Positions 11,215 through 26,200 of a DNA stretch of 64,000 nt are shown here, piece by piece. Under the pieces are notes generated by a model. That model had not been told where the DNA came from, made no database searches, and saw only the letters and a program-made list of their open reading frames with translations. The DNA is from Sipunculus nudus (taxonomy: Eukaryota > Annelida > Sipuncula > Golfingiida > Sipunculidae), in contig CM049316.1 in NCBI GenBank assembly GCA_026874595.1, positions 33,239,339 through 33,303,338 of the forward strand, in the 5' to 3' direction. Position numbers and translations under genes: made by a program. Each line of letters opens with the position of its first letter. The stretch's first letter is position 1.

Positions 11215-14200
11215 CTGCATGGCATTGTGGGATACAAAAGCACTGTGGGATTCATTGTGGAATGTAATGATCAGCTGACTGAAACATGTGCAATATTTCT
11301 TTTTTTTTTTTTCATTTATTCAAATACAAAGGAAACATATTTATGAACATAAAATTTTACATTTTTTTCAAAACAGAATTAAAATTAACATTTATTTATT
11401 CATAAGTCTTTAATCACTTTCAGCTGTTATCAAAACACCTGAATATTCCTGGAAATTATTAGTTCAATGATGCTGAAATTAAAGAGCATCTTGCTTTCAT
11501 GAGGCTGTTAAACCATCTTGATCAAACAGTCAACAATTCATGATTAGTCTCAAGTTTAAAATGCCACTTTCTGCTGGTCTTTTGCTATTTTGTTTTAAAG
11601 TAACAACTTTGGCTGGTAGAGTTTAAATGATGCATTATCTGAAAATATGGGGTTATTTGATTAAAATGACACTATTTTACTCTGTATCAAGATATACAAG
11701 TACAAAAAAAGTGCTGTTACAGCCTCACTGTCTGGAAAAGCTCATACCTGTTCATTAAGCATTCGCTCCTGCTCCTTGGCCCCCTCCAGCTCCACCTCTA
11801 ACTTATGAGCCTGCTGTTTGTAAGCCATCCCCTCCTGTATCGCTTCATGGGTCTCCTCTTTGGAAGCAAACAGGTCCTTCCTCAGCTTCTCGATGGAAGC
11901 TTTCTGGTCCTGCATCTCTTCCTCATAGCTCGCTGCTCGTTCCTTCATCGTCTTCAGCTCCGTGTTGACCTTGCGGTTCAGCTGTTCTAGTCGGACCACC
12001 TCAGTGACTCTGTTGCTCAGCTGCTCCTGTGTTGTAGTTAAGCTCTGCTCCATGATCATCAGTTTTTCTTCATGGTGAGCAAGCTGTGAACAAATTACCA
12101 TCAAATATATCAGGTGAATCATGATTCATGGAGATCAGATGACAGCACATGGGTACTAAGTGGAAGATACATTTTCATAACTTAAGGTGCCTGTAGATTT
12201 GGCAAACATTTATCTACTAAGACAACTTTACACCTAAATAGGTTTCTAGGAAGAAGTAAAAGATGATCAATACAACATATAGGCTTCTAGTTCTGGGTAT
12301 TACAACTTGTACTTTAACTGAATATTTTATCAATGAGAATATTATTACAGGTGCCACACAGAATTTCCAAAACTCTAACCAATTATCAAACATGAACATA
12401 ACTTTCAACCACAGTGAAGAATTAGTGAAAACAGACATATGTTATAAAGATTTAAAAGACAATCTTAGTTCAGATTCATCTCTGATTGAAAAGTGCAACA
12501 GAATAATAAGTGTCATTTTGAATGAAAATGTTAAGTATGTAACATCGAAAGGTTTGATGGTTGTATATAATATATAAAAGTACCTCCTGAGCACAGTCTC
12601 GGTACTGGTTGCGAGATTCTGTCAGCTCTGACCTCATGTTCTCTAACTCTGCCTTGAGGTCAGTGATCTGAAAGGACATGGATAAAACATTAAGAAATTC
12701 ATATGTGGTTTATACCTGGACTGTTTACTATTTAACCAGTGTCTGCTTTACAAGAGTATCAGCCTATTTCCAAATAAGGTCACAAAAGCAATTCATGTCC
12801 ATTCTTTTCAATACTTAAAATTAGATTAGATGGAGTTCACTTTTTTGAAAACTAAACCCATGCAATAAATCTGTTTCGTTGCCAAGTTTCTGCAATAAAA
12901 TATCAGGACTTAGAAGCTTACTTTATGCTGACATAATAACTGGAATGAATTGTGAATACTGGGAAATAAGATCAGAAAACCAATAAAGCAGTCCACCTCT
13001 GTTGCACACACTACGAATGTGACTCTTTTCACTTCCTAAAATATTTTAATGACAGGTTCATGGGCCTCACGGGCCTGCAGGTGGCTTAGTCATATGAATG
13101 AGGATTAAAACAGGCAAATCTTTATTTACTGATTCAACTTCCTGAATTTCAGAATTTCTTATATATGATGTTAGAAATATCTTGGAAGTCAGTCTGCCGT
13201 CAAAGTATAAAAGAAAATCTTTGTCAACCTCTACCTTTGTGTATCTGGAAGAGTTCAAACAGAGGAGCTTTACTTCTAAAGTTTACAGTCATAGCTCTTA
13301 GTGACCTTTGACCTTTTATTATAATGTAACTAGGTCAATGTATGCAGGTCATGTGACACAATGTCACTCACCTGGCCCTCTGAGAGTTTCTGGTCCCGCT
13401 CCATGTTATTGATCTCATCCTTCAAGTCTTTGACGTTTAACTCAAGCTTGTCAATCTAAATGATGAGAAGCATATGATAATGTAACATTGAAACTAAAGT
13501 GCAGTTTATGACTTACTTGAGAGCAAATTTGTGAAAATAAGCAGCCTATGAAGCACTTAATTTGTTACTCCCTTGGCAAAATGAAGAACTCTGTGCATTA
13601 GGTTAGGAAAAGTTTCATGAAATAGTCATGTGATCAAAACTTTTCCTGACAAATCTCTCAGCAAAAACCATCAATGTATATGAAAGAATCCACTGTAAAA
13701 TATTTCTTGTTAATTATTATGAACAGTTTGATTTACACTTCTGCTTACTGCAGTAAAATTTAACATTAACTCATGTAATTAATCAAATGCTTGTGAGGGT
13801 AAACAAAGGAAATTGCCAGCATCAGCAGTGAAAGCTTATTTTCCTAGGAGTTACTAAGCTTCACTGAATGGACACTAGATGGCACAACTACCAAATTGTG
13901 GTATAACCTTAAATATCAAATCATAACTCTATAAAGGAGGTATATGATAATTACCTCATCTTGTTTGGTACTACTTTCCTCCCTCATTAACAGGAGATCA
14001 CTGTCACTCTTCTGGATCATTTCCTCTTTACGAGAGATCTCCATCTCCAGCCCCTGAGCCCTCTTATTGACGTTGACGATTTCCGTGTCAATGTTGCGTA
14101 TCTGGTCCTCCAGGCGGGCCACCTCTGTCTTGTGTTTCTGATGAGAGGATGCTAAGTTCATCTGTAGCTGCTGTAGGTTCTTCTCCAGCCTGGCAGTCTG

Positions 14201-17200
14201 TAATGTACAAAGTGACCCATGGGTGACAATGCTCAGCTGATTAGTATTACATATGACACTTAGTCACACTATGACTTAACTTACATAAAGCTAAGCTAAA
14301 TCTTTTTTATTGAACACAGCAGATTCTTCTCCAGCCTCGCAGTCTGTAATATACAAAGTGACCCATGGGCCATGATGCTCAGCTGTTTATATAGCATTAA
14401 CTGTGACACTATGGCCTGACTTAGATTAAGTTGAGTAACAATTTTTTGTTATTAAACACTGCAGAGACTTCTCCAATCTTGCAGTCAGTGATATACAAGT
14501 GACCCTCAGGTTATGGTGCTCAGCTCATTAGCAGTACCTGTGACACAATGGCCTAACTTTTCTTTCAGATGACCTCAAACTTTTATTGTTGTATACTCAT
14601 TCCATGTAAAACACAATGCAAATTTTTGTGATTTTATTTTGGTAAGTTTATGAATACTCTTATTTTTAGGATCAGATGCAGATCAAGATTCTGATTCAAG
14701 ATAATTTGTTTGCTTATTCCACCTCTTCTTTCCTTTTAATGAATTTTGAATACGGTTGATTTACAAGATAAAGAAGATGGTATTGTGGAAATGTGCCTCA
14801 CCGTTGCAGCAACCAAGGCACTAGCAACCTAATTGTAAAATATTCTTCACTTCTTCACTTTCTTTAATGCTTGTCTAAAGATTCAGCATGGGGTGCAATA
14901 TGTGTTCTCTTGAGCACATTTATATACTAATATTACGAGGATTTTTGACATCATTATCTTTTACATTACAAATGGAACAATTCATTATAGGTGAGCATTT
15001 CAAAGGTCTTTTCATCTTTAGCTAATATTTCATGTTTAAAGCCTTTATACAGCAATTAATTACAAAATATATTCAATTATAATCCAGGTCTTAATTCTTT
15101 ACAAAAGGAGGACGTATCACATTAAGGACTTATCATGTCTCATGTACCTGGTAATATTACTTTAACAGCCCAATGTAAAATAAATACAATGCTTGAACAA
15201 CTTATTAACATATGCTAAAAACCACACCAGTTCAATATTCACACGTCTCATGAAACTATTTAAATACTTATAGACAAACATGTGCGAACCTCTTTTTCAG
15301 CACTGTTCTTCTGTTCTCGTAAAGCAGCAAGGTCAACTTTCATGTCATTGACGGTGTCCTGAAGGTCGCCCACATGCTTTTCTTTACGCTGGAGTTCCGT
15401 CCTCAAACCTTCAGCAGTAAACTCAAGGTCATGGATACGAGTTTCCCGTTCAGAAAACTGAAAATTAATAAATCAAACTATATAAGAATGAGCATATCTC
15501 TAACAAGTACAAAAGTTATTTATTCAATATTCCATACTAATTAAAAAATATAGGGAATGGATATGATGTGACCTCCAAATTAGAAAATCTGCTAATGTGA
15601 AGAATGTTACATGACCTTGTTTGACCTTTGACCTCAACAACCCTATCTGACCCTTGGCTCTGAAAATTTACATAGATGTACTTTAGGTGAGATTGCTGGT
15701 ATGATTTCTTATATAATTTAAAACAAATCAATGGTTAGAATATAATCTGTTGTTTTTCTGATTTACCTTATATGTACCAATTAATGTTCGTAATGTTTAT
15801 ATTCAACAGTACGTACCTCTTCGTTGGTGTGTGAGTGTTGCTCCTGGTACTGGAAATAGTCTGCCTGGTACTTCCTGGCTCTCTCGTCATTCTGGATGGA
15901 CTTGAAAATAGTACAGATTTCCCGGGTCATTATTATGTTAAATAAAACCAGCCAACTGTGCTTCTAACTCTCATCTGCCAAATATCACCAAGTTTATTTT
16001 AGTTTTCTATGAGATCTCATATTAGATCAAATGCTCAGCATTTATTTCTAATGTAAAATTCAAAAGTACATAGATTATCAATACCATTAGTTCAAGCAAG
16101 AATTTATGCTTGTGATATGAAGAAATGCTTTCCATGCAGCAACATGTCCTGAGGTTACCACATCATGGCAGTATACCAGAAAGGTGTCATAATTTGTATC
16201 TTCATTTCTGCTTCAATTTTATTGAAATAGCAATAACTAAAATAACTTGGAAATTGTACATTTAACATTTTATTTGAGTTTATTATTTGGCAATATGGCC
16301 TTTCAGAAAGGAGGTGTTGTGTTTGAATCTGAAGTGAAGCACATATGTCTCAATCCAGAAGGAAACCAAAAACATTTCCCAGGGGATAAAATGAGACAAT
16401 AGAAATACTTAATAAAAACAAACTTCCATTGATTAAAAAGGAAATAACACTAAATCAAACAAAAACATGAACATTTCAATAAACATGATTGTTTACAAGA
16501 GATGGTGTCCATTTCTCAGATATATCTCCATGACGCAGTACTGATCCTATCTGGAAATCAGTAGGTCATAAAATATACAATAATGAAATACATGCCAAAA
16601 TTAATGGAACTACTTTAGATACTGCTGCAGACATTGTATGTATTTTTTTACCATAATTTATTTATATTTCATGACATCACTTAAGAATAATATGACTTAA
16701 TCATGGCCTTTGCAATACAATATAGTAGCAGCACCAGTAGAACTGAATTTCTGTCATTTTCTTAAAGCGTTCCATACATAGTGAACACAGACATATGATC
16801 CTTTATTGTTACATCCGGCAAAAACTGCCTGACATTTTATCCATTCAAAGAAAGTCTCTTTTCATTATACCTCCTCTTTTCAGAATATAAATTTTCTTTC
16901 ATGACTGTAGCTGTTCAGCCAAAAAAATGTATTCCAAATAAATAAAGCAAAACTTGCTTCAGAATAAAAAGTCACATTTAATTACCTCCTGCTGGGCGTA
17001 AACCAGTTTCTCCTTCAGGCCACCAATCGACACCTCTTGCAGAGAGATCTTCTCATATGTTTTGGTCAGTTCATCCTGTGCTGCGTTCAGTTCTGTGGTA
17101 AGCTGATCGATCACATCCTCACACTTGGCCAGCTGGATTTTCTTGTCCTCAAACATACGCTCAAGATTGTCCAAATCATTACGATACTTGTCAATGGCAT

Positions 17201-20200
17201 CATCCTTCTCCATTTCCTAAAATAAATCATACTTGTGATTAAAATAAGTGGAAGTTACATTAATGCAAATTTTCAAAATTTCATATGTCATAACATAAAT
17301 TCTTTTACGTAGAAGCTGGAGGAACCCTCTTGGGATGACCACCCCCTCATCCACAAATTATAGTGGGATGAACCACAATATCACTTTAGACAATAGTAGA
17401 GTTTGTAATTACCCTGTTGCGGCTTTCAGCAAGCTGCTCCTGGATAGTTCCGATGGTTGTCTCCAGGTGGCCAAGCTGGTTGGAGGCTTGGTTGAACTTC
17501 TGTTTATAATCCCCAAGGTCCATCTCTAGCTGCTCAATCGTCTCCTGACACTGCTGTAGCTGACCCTCCAGCACCACAATCTGCTGACGACCCTCCACCA
17601 GTTGCTTACTCTGCTCAGCGATCGTGTCTCTGTGTCGGATGATCTGGAAGGGGAAATATCACATTTTCAGTGAAAGGAACCTAAGTTTTAAACCTAGTTG
17701 TCATTATTAATAAACTGGTATGTAACAATTACAAAATAGTTATTATCCCATAATTGATAGGTTATTCATAATTTTTGACAACCAACAGGGAAATCGAAAA
17801 ACAAAACTAAGCCTTAATAGGTATCATTACATTAAAAATTTGGGTTGCAAACCCAAAATCTTAGCAAACCACAAAGTCCATACAAAAAAAATTAAGGCTG
17901 AGCTAGTGGTAATGTTTATGTCCAGATATTCACTTGGAAGCATCCAAATGTTACAAAATGAAACACAGGTTGCACTGTTTGTGATATCAAGCTTCATATC
18001 TAGATTCACTCATGCTAATTGTAACTTCAAGCATCATATGACCTGATATTTTCAACCCCAGCTCGCCAAAACTAGACTTACCCTTGCTGTATGCTAACCA
18101 ATCTGGTCAACTCCTTCCAATAATATAGCTATACCTTCCCTTGTATTTGTATATGCTTTTTACAAAAACAATATTGGTTGACAGCATTTTCTAAACATAG
18201 TATTCTAGTGACCAGTGTCAGGTAATACATGTTCACACCTTTGTACATTATTTAAATACATCTGAGCTGATCATACTCATAAAGATCACGCTGCTATTAC
18301 AGATGGGGTCAGTTTAATTGTGATCTACTGCATTGTGTGTCCAAATCCATGGCTGTTTAGATTATAACTGTTAGTCATTGTCTGTTTGTTAACTATCATA
18401 TGCCTGGACAAGCCTCTGTGACAGACTATGTGGACATAAACAAATAAGACATAACTACTGACCAGGGCTCTATTTGCTTGCTAAACTGTACAGGATATTC
18501 AAGTGACTGTCTTTATCAAACAGATGAATTTCAGCAGACCTGACCTCCTTAGTCTGGTGAAGGCATTCTGAAATACAGGTATACTGGGGCTTGGTGTAGG
18601 TATGTGCGATTTTCATGCTTGGCAAAAACTTACTGATACACATGGGGAAATCAGTGGTAAGACCAGTATGTACATTTTTATAATAAAGGATAGGTCCATG
18701 GCCTTTTTATGGCATTGTCTACTGAAGATGACCATGCAATAAGAACAATGAGTTATTATTGGTGCTTCTGGTTCTATGTGCACCGGGCTAGGAAAAATCC
18801 AGATGTCATAACCTGTCATCTAGAATAGAGCAAATCTCTGAGGTTCAATTGAGATTTGATTATTTTGCCACTGAGACCATCAGGGTTTGAACCAAGGACC
18901 TTCTGTCTAACACCTTAAACCATTAAGTTCAACCCCAAATACTTCCATCCCTGACTTGGAGTGCTTTGTAACAAATAATTTGCTTGTGAGTTTGAATTAT
19001 ATCACTTTGCTATTTATGCATTCATATTATACATAGATAGATACTAATTTTTGAAAGAATCTAATCACACATTAATTTTACAGATTTGAGGATACAAAAC
19101 AAGTGTTAAGGTATTCTGAGGTCCACAGTAAATACCTGCTTGCTAGAAATCAACTATGTGTACTTACAGAATTTAATACAAATTGAACATGTAAATAATG
19201 TTATACATTTTAGAAGTATCAATGGTTCATATTTTGAAAACAGTAGGAACTTTTTCTTTTGAGAGACTAGTGTTTTTCACATTAGTTTGACATGTGACAT
19301 GTGACATCTGGATTTTAGTGTGTATGCAAAATGGCAGCCCCCATGAGCAATTTGGGAAAATAGGAGAAATAGTTGCATGTCTCGGTTTGAAAAGGGATTT
19401 GCAGGATTGTAACAAAAAAGTACTGAGACAGTGTCCAGGCAAAATTATAACTGGGGAGAGATTCTGGTGGCAAGCAGATGTGTATCTGCAAAGTTTAGAG
19501 CGGAATAACTTTTTTTGGACCATGCCCAAATCCTCAAATTATAGTGTGGGATATAAAATCTTTCATCATACCTCTAGATTTGCCTCTTCGTTTGCTGCCC
19601 TTGATTTATCAAGATCTTCATGTAAATGTTCATTTTCAACTTTTTGTTGAGAGATTTGACCTTGAGCCTCAGCGAGGTCATTGCGGGTAAGGTCAAGGTC
19701 TTCCTTAAGGATCTCAATGTCCTGAGTGTACCTGCTGACCTCCTCTAGGTGTGTGTTCTTTGCCAGCTGAAGATCAGCACGCAACTGTTCCATAGAGCGC
19801 TGGTGGTTCCTCATCTGTCAAAAGAACAAAAGAAATGTTAAGAAATAAATAAACACTGACAGTTTTTTACCTCCCGATAAAATTTATTTCACCACTGATA
19901 GGCACTTCTTTATAATTTATCTATAATATTTTTTCTAAGTTTAATAAAGATGTTTTTCACCATTTCACCATGCATTTTTCATTTATTTTAAGCATCATCA
20001 AAACAAATTTTAAATTTTCAACCTGATTCAGATTCTTGCAGTACAATGTTTTTATCTGTTTGTTCAACAAAACATAAGACAAAAGCTGTGGTGAATTTTC
20101 TGGAATTTTTTTTTAAAGTTCTAAATTCTTCTTCAAGAATGTATTGAGAGGTGACTCCTGGTGGGATGTTTTGTAACTAGTTTGAATTTCTTTCAAGTTG

Positions 20201-23200
20201 AAGGGTCTTAAATTTTGATTAGAGAATAACTCAGAGGAGACCTCTGGTGAGGGGTGTTGTAACTAGTACTGACCTCTTGGAGAGTGATCTGGTAGTCATG
20301 CTGCTGCTGCTGTATGGTCTTATCATCATTGCTGATCTGAAAGAACAGGAAACCCATGTTATATCAACTGTTATCCCCAAACACTGACATAAATACTGTT
20401 ACCCTAAAGGACTTGTGTCCCTGGGAATATAGTGTTCAAGTTCTAGTAATTATATAATACAACCAGAAGCCCCTTTGTTTCAACCTGTGACTGTCAGCAA
20501 AAGACATGCAATGCATTATAAGGAAATCAGATGGTTTTCAAGGATTTTCAATAAAGTGTAAATATTAGTCTTAATTCTCATGTATTGGTATTAAAATATC
20601 TAGAGTAAATTGTGGGTTATGACATTTATAAGATACCCCAATTTTATGTCACTGCACTGGAAATTAGATATATACTGTGCTCATATAAGTGACCCATAGG
20701 GCATGATGCTCAGCTTTAATGCAAACAAATTTATATGTGACACTGATAACTATAAGGTTGGGGGGTCTGAACCTGGGCAACCAAAAATTAACACTCACAT
20801 CTAGCAGGAAAGGGTACATCCTTTATTCAAAATTATTACTGTTTTACTGAAGTTAAAATAATAATTTTATGAGTTTATAAAAACATTTCATTTAGAATTT
20901 ATTATCAAATTTATCGTTAGTATTTACTGATGGGAAAAATTAAATTTTCATAAAAAAAAAACAGATATATGTACACACAGGTACTAATAAAGAAAAACAC
21001 AATTCAATGGGAAAAAAACTGTAAATCACCTTCATGCAATTATACCCATAATCCACATTATAGTATTTTAAATGGTCCTGAGATTAAAAAAAAAAGAGAT
21101 ATCTAAATAGGAAAGATAATCAAGGATCAAAGTCAATTATTGCATGCACTGAGATTTTGTTTTGCACAGATTTGGGCAATTATTTGAATGAATTAAATAT
21201 ACAGTATCAGAGCAATAAAAGAGACACACATAACTCATTCATCACTAGTTCTCTAATTATACATATTCATATTTACTTTCCAACAAACCCCTTTTTACAT
21301 CAGACAGTAAGTCATCAAACAACCCATCTTGATATTACTCATACAACGACTCACAAGTGCCGTTATACCAGTTCAGTTCAGTTAATTCAATTCTTTTAAG
21401 AGGTGACTAGCTTAAAAAAATCAATATCAATAATTATGAAAGTTCTATGAAATAATTATGCATTCATTTTTGACTCTCACTCTTTCCCCTGCAGTAGTCA
21501 TATTAGCTGTCCCATCTGAATATTGTTGGTTAAAATTTTGTGATTTTCACATTTCATTGTTTTGCAGGAGTGTGCAGATTTTTGCAATCTCACCACAGGG
21601 AGTATATCTAATATTGTATAAATGATTAAATATGCTTGTAAAACACTTTCCCCTTTGAGGTACCTGGGAACATCAAATGAGTGGAAAGTCTTGTTCATTA
21701 CAGGCAGATAATGTAAAAGGTCTCATATTATTTTTTATATAAATCTGTGATTTAGGGATGATATAATAAATTCTGTTAATATTATTAATTATATCAAGCT
21801 ATTGTCTTGATAATGGCATTGATTGATTACAAGATGCCAGTGAGGCTATAGTATAAGCCAATGTTAAGAAAGGTTTTAATTTTTGTGAAGATTTCCCTTT
21901 TTCTGAGTACCAGAAGCGCAGATTTCAAATACTGGCGAACAAAATGCCAAAAACAGAGTGCCAGACATGCTCCTCTCCATCACTCTTCATGTGATTTGCA
22001 TTTCTTTCTTTGTATGCAAGTAGCCATTTTCCTTTACGGTAGATGATGAATTCTTTCATTACAAATGTGCAGGTAGTCTCTTTATTGTTGCAGATCACTG
22101 GTCTGACATACTAAACTGCAAGTTATCCTTGATTTCTCTACAGCTGACTGTGGTCCCTCTGCATCTGGCATCTCTGTACCTTCTTTACCTGGAGGTAGAT
22201 TTGAACTCAACCCCTAACTGTCAATGTAGGATTTTTGACCATGGATGTTTTGTGCAAGTTCCATACCTTACAAAAGAGACAGATGTTTTGTAAAAAATCA
22301 GCATCTAACTGTTTTATGTCACATTTTTATTCGCCTAGTTCACAATCAGGTGTACACTTTATGTTGCAGTTAGGTGAAATTTTCAACATCATTGCACATG
22401 TGAGTCTCTTTGTTGTGTAAACAACCTTCCCCTGGGGGAATCACAAATAAAATTTCAGAGCACAAACTTTAACCATTTTGGTTTAACTAGATGATGAATA
22501 TTGGTGGTAAAGTTCTGTCTACGGACACTACATGTTTAAGAGAAGATATTAAAAACTCTGATTGTGTACCTGTAAAACACTTTAATTGTGTGAATGATAT
22601 ACTTAGTGAATCTGTTCACTACCATAACCAACATAAACAATTCATTTATGGAATGAGTATTATCATATTTTACTCTTTGTCCTGCAAATATGTGATAAAT
22701 ATGAAAACTTTATTTTTGGTGAATTTACTCAGAAACAATTACTGTGAATCTCCTCTGTTAGGCTGGAGAGTTTTAACTTCTAAAATACTGTGAACAATCA
22801 AGCATGTAAAATCTAACACCAGCTTTAGAAAAGTAAATTTCCAGGGAAAACAAATTTGACAGGATGTTAAACAGGCATTTTTTTTTGTCTACGGACACTA
22901 CATGAACCACAATGTAGGTATAATCTATAGCTGCATCACAATAAAAGTATCTAACACTTTAGAGTCACTGTTACACAAATTTAAAAGTAATGAAAGTCCA
23001 CACTTCAGTAATAAACATCAACCATAATTATCTATTTATAAGCTATATATAAGGTAGTGCAGCAGGTCCTAAACAGTATGTCATTTTATCCTTAATGATG
23101 GTAACTGAAAGAAGTATCAAATGTGAAACTTAAACACTTTGATGAAGCATCATATGAACTTATTAATTTCATTTTCATCTGAAAGTTTCTGATACTTATT

Positions 23201-26200
23201 CTAATCATTCCAATCCTATTTGAATAACATGATTTAACAATGCAACATTATAAACCTTTTCTCTTTAATGAATAGGGACACTGTACATCATATGTTTTGA
23301 TCTGGGTTGATAAAGGACATAACTTATTCAGATTGAAAGGATGTTTTTCATTTAGAGTCAATCCATGTCCTTTCAAATAACCTGTTTATATAAATCTTAT
23401 TGAAAAGAACCTATATTACCACTGTTCAAAGTTTTTTTTTAATAAAATGCATCATAATCAACTGTGCATGTGTTTATTCTTAAGAATAAGTGGTTTTTCA
23501 ACTTTCTCTATAAACTATGGTTAAAAACTCCTTTCTCAATAAACTTGATAAAGAATCCTATATAAGAAACAGTGTCAGATTGAGAAATTAATTTAAAATG
23601 CAGCATTATCAAATGCTGTTTATTCTTATAAGTATCAAAGACTCTTTGGAAGTCTGATACCAGTAGTTTCCTGATTGGTTCAGAATGACCACTGATGACC
23701 TTGCTGATTCAAAATCAATAATGGCTGCTTTTCATTATGGCACCTCTCAAAATGTTGATAGCTCCCCTTGTCTGTTATCCAGTTTCAAATTAAGGAACAT
23801 GAGATAATGGTAAAGACACACAAAATGATCAAGACAAATAAAGTTCTGTCTGTTTTTAATACAGTAAATCATGAACAGTAAATGTATGAATGTATTTAAA
23901 CTACCATGTGTAATTGCCATTAAATACTTAGTATATTATATTAAAGGGTTTTAAAACTTGGCTGATCCACTGATGGCGTTAAAGAAAAACTTAGACTTAT
24001 TTATAAACTTTTAAATTTTATTGTTTCCTGGTTATTTACTGACAAATTTGGCTAAAAAATTTTGTTTAAACTGTAGATAGAGACGATAGCTGTTTTAAGA
24101 TCAGCTTTGTCTACGGACACTACATGTCTATGGACACTACATTTGTACATGTTGGCCAATCTGCATATCATATGGGATGGAACTTGAAAATAATTTTGAT
24201 ATTTATCTAAACAGTAACTACTATAATTTCTAAAGAAACTGTTTCTGAAGAACATGTATTTAAATTATTTGTAATGGGCATCAAGTACTTGAATATATTT
24301 CAGGGTGCTTTCCTCATAAAAACTTGCATGTTATGATCTTCTAATAATGGCAGAGAGAAACTGAGCTTTATTTGTTAACTTTTAAATTTTATTTCTTGAT
24401 ACCTGGATAACTTAATGACAATTTGGCTAACAAATAGTTTGTTTTTACTGTAGATGGAGACAATAGCTGTTCTTAAATCAGCTTTGTCTACAGACACTAC
24501 ACGTCTACGGACACTAGATTTGTACATGTTGGCCCATCTGTGTATCTTATGGAATGAAACTGGAAAATGATTTTGATAATTTTCTAAACAGTGACTGTTA
24601 CATTTTCTAAAGAAAATAGGAACTGATGATAATTACATTTGTAATAGCAGTGAGATAGTGTCTACGGACACTACACAATCTTGCGGAAAAATTTACAACA
24701 ATCTTTGAAAGCAGATTTTTTTTATCAAAACTTGCCCGAGTAAAATGTTTGGCCTGATTTTAACAGTATGCTTTAATGTAGTATATTAGGAAGTAACAAA
24801 ATGAAACTGAGCCTATTACCTAGTTTGGTGTCCTCATTTAAAAAGACATATAGGGTAAATTTCAACTCTGCATAACATCAGGCATATCAGCTGTAGTGTG
24901 GTAAATGTTTTAAATTCTTGACTAAAATCTTCTAGTTTTTTTCTTAAAGGAATGTGCGTATTTCATAAAATACATCAGTGATGATAGACATCCCCAGTCC
25001 AAGGTATTATTTTGTACAGGGGTATTATTACAAAAATTAGAAATCCACTTGCAACAATATAACACAGTATATAAGCTACATTTGACATATTAAAAATATC
25101 ATAACTTTTTTTTTATTTTATATATTCAAGTCTGGTTTTCGATATTTAGACCAATTATATATGCTGAATTGATAGAAATACTGACTTTGATGTCTTGGCC
25201 ATTGGTCAACAAATAATTGTTGATTATTGTATAACAATTTATAAAAGAAAAGTGTACACCTGATTGTGCACTAGGCGATTAATTATTTAATTACAAGAAC
25301 ATCTGTGTCCAAAATGTCTATGGCTATTATGTCCAATGACATAACTATGGCCATATTGTTCATAGGAAAATCTTGTTTCTCAATTAACATTTCTCTATTT
25401 ACATTTCCTTTCCCATCCATCCATAAGCACCCCCATTCATGATGTCAAGTTTAATCTATTTTGAATGCTGAGTCCTACTATAGAAAAATTCTGGGTGGTT
25501 CTCTCAGGAAAACCTCTAGTCAACTACAGTAGGCTTACTGTACTCTAAATATAAAGTTCTCATATACAGCAACCTCAAAGCTAAGCACACAAACACTATT
25601 CTATATATAGCACACACTTACTTTTTGAAAAATCCTTTTAGCCTACACAGTAAGTAAAACAGTTAATACAAGCCAAGGCACTGGTTCATGGCATTGAAGG
25701 CTCTTCACCTGAACAGCCTTAATACCATGGCAAGCAAATAATAGAGCTTTATTGTTAGAAAAAGACATGGGCTCTCAAGGGATATAACTACAGGGATATA
25801 AATGAAAGAGCCATTAACATGACTCACAAGATGGTTATTTTGGTGAATATTTACCATATACTCAACACAACACGTTGTCCCATTGTGACAGCATCAATTC
25901 ATAACATTAAACAATCTAGTTAAAGTTCTTCATGTTAAGCCCTCAATGAAATGTCGAAATACAATAAATTTGGGTTTGTCATATTTCATTTTAAATTCAA
26001 TATATGAATTTCTTACAATGGAGAGTATGACCTGAATGGCAGAAAATCGCTGCACTTTTCTTTATTGCAAATGGGGCAAAAAATGGAAATCTTTAGTGTA
26101 TCTTAAGGAAATATTTAACAAGACAAAGGCTGGTAGTGGAAGAGCAATGGTGTAAAGTAAACTACAATATTCACTCTTTCAGGAAGAATGTGCTAGTGAT

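Larger units (their letters stand above)
11215..13954. other. introns between exons 41 and 37
   Basis: Introns at 11,215-11,747, 12,084-12,583, 12,668-13,371 and 13,456-13,954. All are AT-rich with no gene, RNA or delimited mobile element that I can support. Confidence 0.5.
14531..17412. other. introns between exons 37 and 33
   Basis: Rest of the 14,198-15,289 intron plus 15,458-15,816, 15,901-16,985 and 17,217-17,412. I see only an R1 repeat fragment near 17,310-17,370; otherwise unique AT-rich sequence. Confidence 0.5.

Noticed and set aside
12263-12577. 104-codon plus-strand frame
   Set aside because: It lies in an intron and extends over exon-adjacent sequence; composition is AT-driven and there is no matching domain.
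18880-18960. Functional tRNA gene
   Set aside because: A- and B-box-like strings are present, but the cloverleaf pairing is poor and the sequence continues into a SINE-like body.
22491-22793. 100-codon plus-strand frame in the inverted-repeat element as its transposase
   Set aside because: Too short, low-complexity AT-driven composition, no recognisable catalytic motif, and it contains a copy of the 17-bp motif.
22517-24677. The 17-bp repeats as a CRISPR array
   Set aside because: Spacing is irregular (17 to over 1,200 bases), copies are direct tandem in places, the genome is eukaryotic and no cas genes are present.
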